From positions 3,100,001 to 3,164,000 of the forward strand of contig NZ_JARXUZ010000001.1 in NCBI RefSeq assembly GCF_029893365.1: DNA of 64,000 bases. Direction: 5' to 3'. Origin of the DNA: Cryobacterium sp. CG_9.6. GTDB lineage: Bacteria > Actinomycetota > Actinomycetes > Actinomycetales > Microbacteriaceae. How positions within the stretch are numbered: position 1 is the first letter of the stretch; the number at the start of each line of letters is the position of its first letter. This document shows positions 1 through 8,848 of the stretch, in pieces. Below the pieces are notes generated by a model that saw only the letters and a list, made by a program, of their open reading frames with translations, was not told the DNA's origin and searched no databases. Made by a program: the position numbers and the translations under genes.

Positions 1-1915
1 GCAGCACGTCTTCACGAATGGTTTCGGCGAGCAGCTCCCAGTGCGGTTCGGGCGTGCGGCCGTGGCGGGCGGCCACGCGCAGGGCACGGTTCACCGTCAC
101 CCAGCACATGGTCTTCGTGTAGGTGTGGTGGCGCGGGCTGCGACGGGCTTCCCAGATGCCGTGGTCGGGCTCATTCCAGCGGCTGTCCACGGCCTCCACC
201 ATCTGCGAGAGCAGACCCCACTGAAACTCGGTGATCTCGCCATTTTGCGCACTCACGGTGTCGATCAGCTCGGCAACCGGGCCGAACACGTCGAGCTGCA
301 CCTGGTTATCGGCAGCGTTTCCGATACGCACCGGGCGTGAGCCGGCATAGCCGGGCAGCGACTCGAGGCTGGCCTCGGTGGACAGTGACGATCCACTCAC
401 CGAATACAGCGGATGCAGCCACTCGGCCCCCGGGCTCCGCTCCAGAATGTCGTTCAGCCAGAGCAAAAAGCCCTCGGCCTCGGCGGTCGAGCCGAGGTCG
501 GCGAGCGCCTTCACGGTCATGGCGCCGTCGCGCAGCCAGCAGTAGCGGTAATCCCAGTTGCGGGTTCCGCCAATACCCTCGGGCAGTGAGGTGGTGGACG
601 CGGCCAAAACCGCACCGGTGGGCTCGTAGACCAGGGCGCGCAGCACGAGTGCGGACCGACCCACGAGGGCCGGCTTCACGCTCGGCAGGTTCAGGGTGCT
701 CACCCACGCGCGCGATGCGGACGCGATGGCCGCGCGGCGCTGACGTTCGGTGTTGATGTCGGGAACCACGGGCTCGGTGTCGCCGGCGCGCAGGTTGAGC
801 ACCACCGGGCCCTTCGAGAGGTCCACCACGGCGGTGGCCGTGGCGTTACGACCATCCGAGGTGATGGCAAAGTCCACACCCGGCGAGGCGAGGGTAATCG
901 GGTCGGGAGTTCCAGTGATGTGCACGCCCACGGCATCCGCGTGCATGTTGAAGTAGGCGGAGGCATAGTCGGGACGCGGCGCAAAAACGATGCGTGCCGA
1001 ACCGGTGCCCGTGAGCACCCGCACCAGGTTGGTGATGCCGAGGGGCGAGGGGGCGATGTAGTCGGTCACCGTCACATCTGCCCAGCGCGTTTCCACGATC
1101 ATGGTGTTGTCGAGGTAGCGCTGACCGAGCACGCGCGACTTCTTTACCGGCTCAATCGAAAAGTGTCCGGCCTCGTCGCTGCCGAGAATGCTCGCGAACA
1201 GGGAGCCCGAATCGGGGAGCGGATGCGTCATCCAGCAGATGCGGGCCTCCGGCGTCACGAGGGCGGTGGTCGTGCCGTCGCCGATCATGGAGTGACGCTC
1301 AATGGCCACAACTTCCTGACCGAACAGCCAGTCCTTGCGCAGTTCGAAGAGCAGCGCCAGCATCTGGGCGAGCACCTCGGGTCCGCTGATGTGGTGACGG
1401 GCCACGGACTGGCCGGCACCCACCCGCACGCCCATGTCGGGGCCGTGCAGCGTGCTCATGGCGTGCTCATCGCTCGCGGCATCGCCGGCAAAGAAGGCGG
1501 CACCCACACCAAGGCGGCTCCGGAGGCGATCCAGCGCCACGCCGGAGTCCTGGGCTTCGGTCATGCCGTCGGCCGCGGTGAAGAACTCGCTGTCGAACTC
1601 GGCACCGTGGCTTCCCACGAGGTGCACCTCGCGGGGCAGGCGTGAATCGGCGGCGAGGTCGCGTAGCGGGCGACCGGACAACACAGCGGCATGGGTGTTG
1701 GGCAGAGCCGCCAGGGCACGCAGTGCGGTCGCCGATTCGGCGAGCGGCTGCGAGGCCACCGCGGAGTCACCGTGGTACGACAGCGTGCCGCCGTAGTTGC
1801 ACGCCACCAGCAGTGAGGGTGTGCGGGCAAGCTGTTGCAGGTCTTGCAGCAGGCCCAGGGAGAGACCAGCGACAGAGCGAGGAAGATGACTCGAACGAAT
1901 CAGACTTTGTGGCAT
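1..1915 (-). CDS. GH15 glucoamylase/trehalase-type enzyme with N-terminal degenerate trehalose-phosphatase-like domain (partial, C-terminus outside window)
   Basis: I read this frame directly; it runs off the left edge after about 638 codons. The ATG at 1915 has an AAGGA ribosome site 6 nt upstream. Residues ~30-190 resemble a trehalose-6-phosphate phosphatase (HAD fold): LSGR, GSHGAE and GDAASDE motifs are present, but the nucleophile motif DYDGTL reads NYGGTL (Asn40, Gly42), so both catalytic Asp are missing and the cap domain is almost absent. From ~200 on it is a GH15 protein: the signature RNWDYRYCWLRDG lies near residue 450 and YAGSRPVRIGNAADNQ further on. The family hydrolyses alpha-glucosides such as maltodextrins or trehalose. 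The HAD part is probably non-catalytic (inference). The second GH15 catalytic glutamate would lie outside the window. Confidence 0.85.
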   Translation of the reverse strand, partial: MPQSLIRSSHLPRSVAGLSLGLLQDLQQLARTPSLLVACNYGGTLSYHGDSAVASQPLAESATALRALAALPNTHAAVLSGRPLRDLAADSRLPREVHLVGSHGAEFDSEFFTAADGMTEAQDSGVALDRLRSRLGVGAAFFAGDAASDEHAMSTLHGPDMGVRVGAGQSVARHHISGPEVLAQMLALLFELRKDWLFGQEVVAIERHSMIGDGTTTALVTPEARICWMTHPLPDSGSLFASILGSDEAGHFSIEPVKKSRVLGQRYLDNTMIVETRWADVTVTDYIAPSPLGITNLVRVLTGTGSARIVFAPRPDYASAYFNMHADAVGVHITGTPDPITLASPGVDFAITSDGRNATATAVVDLSKGPVVLNLRAGDTEPVVPDINTERQRRAAIASASRAWVSTLNLPSVKPALVGRSALVLRALVYEPTGAVLAASTTSLPEGIGGTRNWDYRYCWLRDGAMTVKALADLGSTAEAEGFLLWLNDILERSPGAEWLHPLYSVSGSSLSTEASLESLPGYAGSRPVRIGNAADNQVQLDVFGPVAELIDTVSAQNGEITEFQWGLLSQMVEAVDSRWNEPDHGIWEARRSPRHHTYTKTMCWVTVNRALRVAARHGRTPEPHWELLAETIREDVL

Positions 1916-2094
1916 TGCGCGTCCTTGGGGTTCGGGAACAGGGGCATCGGCTCAGCGCTGTGCCGTCATCGGGAGAGTCCCCCGAGTTTGATAGTGTCAC
2001 CCTCGATGCACATACATGAAATCCACGGGCACATTACGGTGAAATTGGATACCAAATGGGTGAGCTGGCAGCCCATTCCGGCATCCCGGTGGCG

Positions 2095-2448
2095 CTAAAC
2101 CTTCTTGACCACGCTGGACTTCAGCTGCATGGGACCGAAGCCGTCAACCTTGCATTCGATGTCGTGACCGTCCACGGGAGGGACGAGGCGAATGTTGCGC
2201 ACCTTGGTGCCCACCTTGATGGCGGTCGAACTGCCCTTGAACTTAAGGTCCTTGATGATGGAGACGGTGTCGCCGTCCACCAGGACGGTACCGAAGGCAT
2301 CCTTGAAGACGGGTTCGGACTCTTCCTCGGCAGGCTCGTTGGCCCATTCGTGACCGCACATGGGGCACACGAGCAGCGCTCCCATTTCGTAGGCGAGGTC
2401 GCTGGAGCATTCGGGGCAGGGAGGCAGGGTGTCATTCACTTGCCTCAT
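2095..2448 (-). CDS. phnA: PhnA/YjdM family zinc-ribbon protein
   Basis: A 117-residue protein with an N-terminal zinc ribbon (CPEC at ~11-14 and CPMCGHEW at ~28-35) followed by the conserved PhnA beta domain with FKDAFGT, LVDGDTVSIIKDLKFKGSS and a basic KKV end. Length and architecture match the PhnA/YjdM family, named after an E. coli phosphonate-locus gene but without a proven role in phosphonate use. It is a single gene between the GH15 gene and a membrane hydrolase gene, both on the same strand. An in-frame GTG (MNDT) three codons in is a possible alternative start. Confidence 0.85.
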   Translation of the reverse strand: MRQVNDTLPPCPECSSDLAYEMGALLVCPMCGHEWANEPAEEESEPVFKDAFGTVLVDGDTVSIIKDLKFKGSSTAIKVGTKVRNIRLVPPVDGHDIECKVDGFGPMQLKSSVVKKV

Positions 2449-2508
2449 TTTACTCCGAGACCAGTGGCTGACTGAAACCAGCGGGCTGTCGCGGGCCTCG
2501 GCCGCCTC

Positions 2509-3462
2509 TTATTCGGCGAGAGAGGTCACAAATGCCACGCTCGCCTCGGAAATCTGGGTGCGTTGCGCATCGTGAGAAATAGTGGGCTCGCCATCTCCGC
2601 GCTGAGCGCCGTAGTCGCCGAAGTACGCGTGGTTTCCGCCCTCGATCACCAGAAAGGTGGAGTCTGCCGGCAGGTCGGTCTTCGACGCCGCAATCTTGTC
2701 GACCGTGGCCAGACCGTCAGTCGAGCCCGAGATTGACAGCACCTCGGCCGGCATCGCGCTGAGATCGGTGGCTGGGTACGACGCATAGAAGAGGAGACCG
2801 ACGGCTGGTTCGCTGGCGTCGTTAGCGTAGGCATCCGCATCGATGGCGGCCACGGTACCGCCGAGCGAATGCCCACCGAGCACCCACTGCGTCACGGCGG
2901 GGACGGTGTCGCGGGTAGCGGTGAACGCCTGCGTTGCCAGAAAGGCGATGCCGAGCGGCTGCTTGGGAATGATGACGGTGTGCCCCGCCTCGGCCAGCGG
3001 CTTGAGCACGGCCGCATACGCTCGGGCGTCCACGCGGGCTCCCGGCTGAAAGAACACGCCCACCGTGCTGGGGGTCTGCGTGGGCGTCAGCACGATGCGG
3101 TCCGCGGTCTCGGTGACCGTCACCGCGGCGTCGGAGTTCATGGCGGAAAGCGCGGGTTGCTCGGCCGACGCGGGCACGAGCCACCCGAGCAGGGCGATCA
3201 CGGCCAGGGATGCACCGGCCAGGATGCCGCGCACCACCCTGTGTTTCTGCCGCGTGATCGTTGTGGTGCGCCAGGAACGGAGGGCCACCACCGCGCTCAC
3301 CACGACGGTGACCGCCAGCAGAATGACATACGCCGGATGCCCGTGCACGATCATCGAGCCCGTGGCCACGGCAGCTACCACCGTGACGAGCACCCCGATA
3401 GCGGACACCACGCGAGTGACCCAGAAGAAGATGCGATCGGCGCGCGTGAGGGAGGCATCCAT
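2509..3462 (-). CDS. Membrane-anchored alpha/beta hydrolase
   Basis: 317 residues. Three hydrophobic segments occupy roughly residues 12-35, 42-62 and 78-98, followed by an extracytoplasmic alpha/beta-hydrolase domain (Abhydrolase_5-like). The nucleophile elbow GGHSLGG, an acid in SGSTDGLAT and the histidine in EGGNHAYFG provide a plausible Ser-Asp-His triad. Actinobacterial relatives are annotated as carboxymethylenebutenolidase-like or alpha/beta hydrolases of unknown substrate. The membrane anchor suggests action on the outer face of the membrane. No specific substrate can be inferred. Confidence 0.8.
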   Translation of the reverse strand: MDASLTRADRIFFWVTRVVSAIGVLVTVVAAVATGSMIVHGHPAYVILLAVTVVVSAVVALRSWRTTTITRQKHRVVRGILAGASLAVIALLGWLVPASAEQPALSAMNSDAAVTVTETADRIVLTPTQTPSTVGVFFQPGARVDARAYAAVLKPLAEAGHTVIIPKQPLGIAFLATQAFTATRDTVPAVTQWVLGGHSLGGTVAAIDADAYANDASEPAVGLLFYASYPATDLSAMPAEVLSISGSTDGLATVDKIAASKTDLPADSTFLVIEGGNHAYFGDYGAQRGDGEPTISHDAQRTQISEASVAFVTSLAE

Positions 3463-3493
3463 GGTGCTTAATGTACTGCGTGTGCTGGGGTGA

Positions 3494-4276
3494 CTAGCTG
3501 ATGCCGCCCATGCGTTCGAGGGCCGCCCGCATGATCTGGGCCTCGGGGGTGGGCGCCACGTGGTGGTTGAGGTAGATACCCACCAACCACTGCAGCACCT
3601 CGTCTTCGCTCATGGCCACGGCGGTCCAGTCCACGCCGTCACTCGCCTCGGTGCGGGGTTCTCCGGTGGCGGGGTCGAGCCAGGCGCGCGCAATCTGCGT
3701 GCCCGTGCGGTCGGGGTCCGCCGACCACACCAGGGCGATCGGGTGGTTGTCGCCGTCAATGTGCTCGTGGTCGACGCTTCCGGAACCCAGCCACGGCAGG
3801 GTGAGGAGCTCGCCGGTGATGGCCACATCGATGAGCTCGAGCTGAGTGGGTTCAGTTTCGGGCACGTAAAGCGTGAATCCCTGCTCGAACCAGTCGGCGG
3901 CATCCATGATGGTGTCGAGCAGTTCGTCGAGGGAATAGATTTCCTGCGCGAGGGTGAGGGCCCACTTGAGCAGAATCTCGGTCTGATCTTCAGGCCAGGG
4001 GCTGTCGAACGGGTCGTTGGTGCCGTGAAAGTGGAAGGAGGGGCCGGACTCGTCGAGCATGATGTGCACCTGGCCGTCGTCGTAGTCGACGGAGAGGTTG
4101 AGCACGTCGTCGGCACTGTCGTCGTCTTCGTCACCCTCCCAGTCGGCGAACAGGTCGGGATGCGCGAGGGCCTTCGGGAGCGTGATGGCGGCGGCGAGTC
4201 GCTCGCCGAGGTCGAGCACGGCACGAAACTGAATGGTGGGCAGGCGCAGAGTTTCGTCGGTCATCGCTGGATCCAT
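3494..4276 (-). CDS. Conserved hypothetical acidic protein
   Basis: 260 residues, strongly acidic (for example DWEGDEDDDSADD near residue 45) and without signal peptide or membrane segments. I do not recognise a domain. Codon use matches its neighbours, so it is very probably expressed. A second ATG at 4264 (MTDETL) is an equally good start; neither has a convincing ribosome site. It lies between the hydrolase and cardiolipin synthase genes on the same strand, 31 bp upstream of the former, and could be co-transcribed with it. Confidence 0.65.
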   Translation of the reverse strand: MDPAMTDETLRLPTIQFRAVLDLGERLAAAITLPKALAHPDLFADWEGDEDDDSADDVLNLSVDYDDGQVHIMLDESGPSFHFHGTNDPFDSPWPEDQTEILLKWALTLAQEIYSLDELLDTIMDAADWFEQGFTLYVPETEPTQLELIDVAITGELLTLPWLGSGSVDHEHIDGDNHPIALVWSADPDRTGTQIARAWLDPATGEPRTEASDGVDWTAVAMSEDEVLQWLVGIYLNHHVAPTPEAQIMRAALERMGGIS

Positions 4277-4343
4277 TCGTGAGGCATAGCCCCGAGTTTA
4301 TCCGGGTCGGGCGCGCGTGGCGCCTGCCTCCTGCGCTGCGCTG

Positions 4344-5819
4344 CTACTGAACCGTGGCGGTGAGACGAGCGATGTTGTCGAGAATCTGCACGGCAACCGG
4401 GCGCTGCAGCCACTCGTCGAGAATGAGCTCGCGAGACTTGCTGCGGTAGGAGTCCTCCACGGCCCGCAGACGCTGCACGAAGTCGGCGCTGCGAATCATC
4501 AGCGACACCTCAAAGTTGAGGCTGAAGGAGCGCATGTCCATGTTGCTCGAGCCCACCACGGCCACGTCGTCGTCGATCGTGAAGTGCTTGGAGTGCAGCA
4601 CCGTGGGCTTGGAGTAGAGAAAAATACGCACGCCGGAGCGCAGCAGCGTCTCGTAATAGGAGCGCTGCGCGTGGTACACCACAATCTGGTCGGCCACCTC
4701 GCAGGCGAACAGCTGCACCTCCACGCCGCGTTCGGCGGCTGTGGTGATGGCATAGAGCATCGAGTCGTCGGGAACGAAATAGGGGCTCGTAATGATGAGT
4801 CGCTCCTGGGCGCCGTACACCAACGCGTTGAAGAGGCGCAGGTTGTTCTCGCCGTCGAATCCGGGACCACTCGGCACCACCTGACACTCCACCGTGCCCT
4901 CCCCGGTGCGCACCTCAATTGCCAGGTCGTCCTCGGTGGGGGCCGGCAGCTCGCCGGTCTCGCTGTACCAATCGGTGATGAACAGCGCATTCAGTCCGGC
5001 GGCCGCGGGGCCGTCGAGGCGCACCATGAGGTCTTTCCAGTGCAACCCGCGCTTGATGTTGCCGGCCTTGTTGTAGTTCGAGTCGATCATGTTCTGCGAA
5101 CCGGTGAAGGCCACGTCGTCATCGATCACAATGATCTTGCGGTGATTGCGCAGGTCAGGCCGCCGCACCTGACCCCGAAACGGGTGAAAGGGAAGCATTT
5201 CTTCAAAGCGGATGCCGTTGGCCCGAAGCCAGGCACGCGTGCGCCGCCCCTCAGGGTTGGTGATGGTGGCCCAGTGGTCGTAGAGCACCCGCACCGCCAC
5301 GCCGCGGTCACGCGCCGCCTTCAACGCGTCAAAGAACGCCCGCGTGGTGTCATCACGGGTGAGGATGTAGAACTCCACGTGCACGAAGCGTTCTGCCTGC
5401 TCCACGGCGGCCGTCATCGCGGCAATGGACTCGTCGTAGTCGGGAAGGAGCTGCGCGGTGTTGCCGGGAAGCAGAGGCATGGAGCCGAGGTTGCGGTTCA
5501 GATGCACCACACCGCCGAACCATTCCGGTTCGGTCTCGGTGTCAGAAATGGTGTCGATGCCCTTGGTGGCCTCGAGGATGAACGCGTTAATCTCCTGCTG
5601 CTTGTCCCGGCGGTCCTGGGGCAACTTGAAGCTGCCGAGCAGTGCGTAGAGGATGCTTCCGGGAACCGGGGCGATGAAGATCGCCATCAGCCAGGCCATG
5701 GCCGACGACGGACGGCGATTGCGGGGAACCACCGCGACAGCCAACACCCGAATGATGGTGTCCACGAACAGTAATACCGTGGGAAAGGCCTTGACGATCG
5801 AGCGCCAGTTCATGGTCAC
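4344..5819 (-). CDS. cls: Cardiolipin synthase (phospholipase D superfamily)
   Basis: About 490 residues, the usual length for bacterial ClsA. Two N-terminal membrane segments (~12-32 and 40-62, PLD-nuclease N type) precede two HKD catalytic motifs: HRKIIVIDDD at ~226 and HSKHFTIDDD at ~414, each followed by a GSxN element (GSQNMID, GSSNMDM). The family condenses two phosphatidylglycerol molecules, or PG with CDP-diacylglycerol, into cardiolipin at the membrane. A GGAGGAGG ribosome site precedes both a GTG (5819) and an ATG (5813); the ATG has the more normal spacing. Confidence 0.92.
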   Translation of the reverse strand: MTMNWRSIVKAFPTVLLFVDTIIRVLAVAVVPRNRRPSSAMAWLMAIFIAPVPGSILYALLGSFKLPQDRRDKQQEINAFILEATKGIDTISDTETEPEWFGGVVHLNRNLGSMPLLPGNTAQLLPDYDESIAAMTAAVEQAERFVHVEFYILTRDDTTRAFFDALKAARDRGVAVRVLYDHWATITNPEGRRTRAWLRANGIRFEEMLPFHPFRGQVRRPDLRNHRKIIVIDDDVAFTGSQNMIDSNYNKAGNIKRGLHWKDLMVRLDGPAAAGLNALFITDWYSETGELPAPTEDDLAIEVRTGEGTVECQVVPSGPGFDGENNLRLFNALVYGAQERLIITSPYFVPDDSMLYAITTAAERGVEVQLFACEVADQIVVYHAQRSYYETLLRSGVRIFLYSKPTVLHSKHFTIDDDVAVVGSSNMDMRSFSLNFEVSLMIRSADFVQRLRAVEDSYRSKSRELILDEWLQRPVAVQILDNIARLTATVQ

Positions 5820-5937
5820 GGTCCTCCTCCGGGAGGCACCTCCAGTACCTCTGAAACCAATCCTTGCATGCCGGTGGCGACCGACAGCTCGAGGGCGCGC
5901 TACTGCCGCGCGGAACGCGTAGTCACCAGCGACAGCC

Positions 5938-6120
5938 CCCGCCTCGCTGGTCGAGGACCGCGCCCGCCCGTCGCGCGCGTCTCGAGACCCACTTCGCTGG
6001 TCGAGGAGCCGGCGCGCCTTTCGCCGGCGTCTCGAGACCCCGTGACCTTGTCTCGAGGTCGGCTCACAAGGTTTCGACTGCTCGCGAGCTCGCGCTCAAC
6101 CAGCGAGGGGGTAGCCGCGC
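5938..6120. repeat. Intergenic palindromic repeat cluster (left of IS)
   Basis: Several copies of short palindromic units (CTGGTCGAGGAG, CGTCTCGAGACC, TCGACTGCTCGCGAGCTCGCGCTC) stacked between cls and the IS. Units of the same type recur at 7798-8040 on the other side of the IS. This style of interspersed repeat is common between genes in Microbacteriaceae genomes (general knowledge); it can form stable hairpins and contains no gene. Confidence 0.75.
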
Positions 6121-6248
6121 CCGCTTTCGGTGAGCGCGCCCAATACGGCGGATGGCCGCGCCCCAGATCGGTGGCCGCTACGCCCGTTCGTTAGTTGCCA
6201 TGATGGTCGTGAGACATCGTGGTGACGGACGCTGAATCGGAGCAGGAC

Positions 6249-6704
6249 ATGAATGATATGGCGATAGGTCGAACGAGAAATGGTGGGCGGTCGTTTCCGT
6301 TGGCGTTTCGGATTGAGTACATACGCCGCTGGGATGAGTGCGTGGAACGAGGCGCGAAGGTGCGGTTACTGCGCGAGTTCGACTTGGCAAAGGGCACGGT
6401 GAATCGTTGGCTGAGGGCTCGCGACGATGGAGAATGGACGGCATCGATGGTCGCAACGTCAGAGAGGTCACCACAAAGAATGGACAATCGCGATCGTGCG
6501 GAGTTGGCGCGGCTGCGGATGGAAAACGAGGCTTTGAAGAAGAAGGTCGCGCAGTCCGAAGCAGCACAACAAATCTTGGGAAAAGCATTCGAGCTCTTGG
6601 ACGGGATCACCACCCGCTCGAACGAGGAACAAACACCGATCCCACCAGCGTTGATGAGCGCGGGCGAGTACGCGGCGTGGCTGAAACGAAGCAAGCTGTC
6701 CTGA
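6249..6704 (+). CDS. IS3-family transposase OrfA (HTH subunit)
   Basis: 151 residues. An N-terminal helix-turn-helix region (FPLAFRIEYIRRWDE through AKGTVNRWLRAR) is followed by a coiled-coil leucine-zipper-like stretch (ELARLRMENEALKKKVAQ), the classic OrfA layout. The ATG at 6249 with GGAG 7 nt upstream is preferred to the upstream in-frame GTG at 6219. Its 3' end overlaps orfB in the +1-shifted frame by 28 bp, so OrfAB could be made by frameshifting or re-initiation; I saw no obvious slippery heptamer. Confidence 0.8.
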   Translation: MNDMAIGRTRNGGRSFPLAFRIEYIRRWDECVERGAKVRLLREFDLAKGTVNRWLRARDDGEWTASMVATSERSPQRMDNRDRAELARLRMENEALKKKVAQSEAAQQILGKAFELLDGITTRSNEEQTPIPPALMSAGEYAAWLKRSKLS

Positions 6705-7717
6705 CCTTGACGGTCACGGCACTGGCCCAAGAAATGGCGATGCCGATCGTGGACGCATGTCGTCTGGTCGGGATGCCACGGTCAACGTATTACCGGCTCA
6801 GCCGTGGCTACCAGCACTACCGCCCCGTGGCTGAGGCGATCCCGCACCGCGAACGCCGGCAACCCGCAGCCTTGGACACGCACGAGCGCGCCACGATACT
6901 CTCCGTGCTCTGCGAGCCGAAATATGAAGACAAATCGGTGGTGCAAACGTACTGGCACGCCTTCGACGCCGGGACTCTCGCGTGTTCGCAGCGCACGTTC
7001 TACCGGGTCGCCAACGCTCACCGCCTGGTCGGGGATCGTCGACGCACCCGAACCCCGCGCTCCCCGTCACCGCGCACTCCGGCCGTCGCGACGCTCAAGC
7101 CCGGGGATTTGTGGTCGTGGGACATCACCGAATTGAACGGACCCAGCTACCACGATCGGTACTACCTTTACCTGATCATTGACGTGTTCTCGCGTTACCC
7201 CATTGGCTGGTGCATCGAGACTTACATCTCGAAGAAACGCGCTGTGACACTGTTCACCGACGCGATCGCCACCCACGGCGCCCCCACAGTCGTGCACTCC
7301 GACAACGGGTCCTCCATGCGCTCCACAGACCTCATCAACGCCCTCGAGAGCAACGGCATCATCACCTCGTACTCTCGCCCCCGGGTCAGCGACGACAACC
7401 CCTTCTCAGAATCACTGTTCAAGACCATCAAGTACGACCCCAGCTCCCCGGACCGATTCGATCACCGCGATCACGCCCGCCAATGGACCAAGGACTTCTT
7501 GGACCTGTATGCCACCCAACACCGCCACAGCGGTCTCGGCCGGCACACCCCAGCATCCGTCTTTGACGGCACCGCCCACCTCATCCACGCGCAACGACAA
7601 CGGGCACTGGACGCCTACTACGCCCAGCACCCCACACGCTTCCGCCAACCACCCACAGCACCACCACTACCCCAACCCACAGGCATCAACACCCACCTAC
7701 TGTCTCAAGCAGGTTGA
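6677..7717 (+). CDS. IS3-family transposase OrfB (DDE integrase)
   Basis: About 346 residues from a GTG inside the end of orfA; the frame is open further upstream. An rve/DDE integrase core is visible: first Asp in LWSWDITELNG, second in VVHSDNGSSM, Glu in DDNPFSESLFKTIKY, with the HRHSGLGRHTPASV motif near the end. This enzyme cuts and joins the IS ends. All three catalytic acids are intact, so the element may be active. The stop lies next to the right inverted repeat. Confidence 0.85.
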   Translation: MAETKQAVLTLTVTALAQEMAMPIVDACRLVGMPRSTYYRLSRGYQHYRPVAEAIPHRERRQPAALDTHERATILSVLCEPKYEDKSVVQTYWHAFDAGTLACSQRTFYRVANAHRLVGDRRRTRTPRSPSPRTPAVATLKPGDLWSWDITELNGPSYHDRYYLYLIIDVFSRYPIGWCIETYISKKRAVTLFTDAIATHGAPTVVHSDNGSSMRSTDLINALESNGIITSYSRPRVSDDNPFSESLFKTIKYDPSSPDRFDHRDHARQWTKDFLDLYATQHRHSGLGRHTPASVFDGTAHLIHAQRQRALDAYYAQHPTRFRQPPTAPPLPQPTGINTHLLSQAG

Positions 7718-7797
7718 CAACTACCGCGTTACCGTAGCGACCCCCGATATTGGTGGCGGTCATGCCTACTGGGTGGCTCCCGGCATCCGCTTCACAC

Positions 7798-8040
7798 AAC
7801 CATGCGGGTTCCGGACCCACTTCGCGTGCGTCTCGAGACCACCTCACGAGGTCTCGACTGCTCGCAAGCTCGCGCTCGACCCGCGAAGAGGGTGGGCGCG
7901 CGGGTTACGGACCCACCTCGCTGGTCGAGGAGCGCGCACGCACTTCGCGTGCGTCTCGAGACCCGGTGAGCAAGTCCCGCAAGCTGGCTCACGAGGTCTC
8001 GACTGCTCGCAAGCTCGCGCTCGACCAGCGGAAGGGGGGC
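7798..8040. repeat. Intergenic palindromic repeat cluster (right of IS)
   Basis: Same family of units as at 5938-6120: GTCTCGAGACC, GAGGTCTCGACTGCTCGCAAGCTCGCGCTCGA and CTGGTCGAGGAGCG, partly duplicated in tandem. 7727-8093 contains these repeats and a short G/C-rich purine stretch (8040-8090); no gene is seen. Confidence 0.75.
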
Positions 8041-8093
8041 GAGACCGGCGGAGCGCGGCGGAGCGCGGCGAGGCGAGGCGCAGCGGAGCAGGG

Positions 8094-8112
8094 TGTCCTA
8101 ATATCGAACACG
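8094..8112. promoter_or_regulatory. Candidate IclR operator upstream of iclR gene
   Basis: CCTAATATCGAACACG lies ~35 bp before the IclR start. The closely related CTATTATCGAACGCACG at 10800-10816 precedes the flavin hydroxylase gene, followed by a second CTAATATCGC at 10820. The shared CTAxTATCGAAC core suggests one regulator binds both promoters. Inference from sequence matching only. Confidence 0.5.
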
Positions 8113-8143
8113 GGAGCGCAGGGTGCGCACCCGGGAGGCGCTG

Positions 8144-8845
8144 ATGACCACACAGACCGGATCTCAGACGCTGGGGCGAGGCATCCGCTTGCTCGAGATT
8201 TTGGCGAGCGCGGACCGCAACATGTCGATTGCCGAACTCGCGGGCGCGCTGGAGGTACACCGTTCGGTGGCATACCGGCTGCTGCGCACACTCGAAGACC
8301 ACGACCTGGTGACGCGCGACGACGGCGGAAACTTTGCCCTGGGCGTGGGACTCGTGGCCCTCACCTCGGGAGTGGCCCGCAACCTGCAGCAGGCAGCCCT
8401 GCCGGTGCTCAACGACATTGCCAATGACCTCGGGATGACGTGCCTACTTGCCGTGCTCGTGGACGGCGGCGAAGCCGTGACTCTGGCGAGCGCAGCACCG
8501 CGTCAAACAGTGGCCGTGGTGTCTTATCGGCCGGGCCACCGGCATCCGATCACCCGCGGCGGGCCCGGGAAAGCGATTCTGCTCGGCCTACCCGACAGTT
8601 CCTGGCCGCGAGACTTAAGTCAAGAGCTCCGTGACGAACTCAGTGCCGCGAGAACCCGCGGGTACGCCTCAAGCGATGGCGAGGTTGTGCCGTCGCTACT
8701 GTCGATTGCGGTGCCGCTGACGCTTCCCGGGCAGCCCCCCGCGTCGCTCGCGGTGATTCATATTGCGCTGCCCCGCCCGGAGGCCGAGATCGCCGAGCGC
8801 CTGCACCTCGGCGCGCTAGCCGTGGCGCGTGCGTTCGGAGCCTGA
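8144..8845 (+). CDS. IclR-family transcriptional regulator
   Basis: 233 residues. N-terminal winged HTH at ~10-65 (LGRGIRLLEILASADRNMSIAELAGALEVHRSVAYRLL has the family form), then the IclR effector-binding domain (DLGMTCLLAVLVDGGEAVTL, GRxHPITRGGPGKAIL, RGYASSDGEVVPSLLSIAVPL). GGGAGG lies 7 nt before the ATG at 8144, which is preferred to the start 21 nt upstream. It converges with the adjacent MobA-type hydroxylase gene, 3 bp apart. IclR proteins often control aromatic catabolism, so regulation of that gene is likely, supported by shared promoter motifs. Confidence 0.88.
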   Translation: MTTQTGSQTLGRGIRLLEILASADRNMSIAELAGALEVHRSVAYRLLRTLEDHDLVTRDDGGNFALGVGLVALTSGVARNLQQAALPVLNDIANDLGMTCLLAVLVDGGEAVTLASAAPRQTVAVVSYRPGHRHPITRGGPGKAILLGLPDSSWPRDLSQELRDELSAARTRGYASSDGEVVPSLLSIAVPLTLPGQPPASLAVIHIALPRPEAEIAERLHLGALAVARAFGA

Positions 8846-8848
8846 AGG

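Larger units (their letters stand above)
6190..7726 (+). mobile_element. IS3-family insertion sequence (orfA/orfB)
   Basis: Two overlapping transposase frames are bounded by imperfect terminal inverted repeats. The left end (6190-6216) contains TAGTTGCCA and TGAGACA; the reverse complement of the right end (about 7702-7725) contains TAGTTGTCA and TTGAGACA. The element sits between two clusters of intergenic palindromes, which may have been its target. I could not define a clear target-site duplication. It looks intact. Confidence 0.8.

Noticed and set aside
920..1645. Long plus-strand open frame opposite the GH15 gene
   Set aside because: It has His/Gly/Arg-rich shadow composition; the opposite strand encodes clear HAD and GH15 motifs.
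4317..5774. 485-codon plus-strand frame
   Set aside because: Shadow of cardiolipin synthase.
5820..6190. Short overlapping plus-strand ORFs in the palindrome cluster
   Set aside because: Frames consist of repeat sequence; both strands are open because of high GC.
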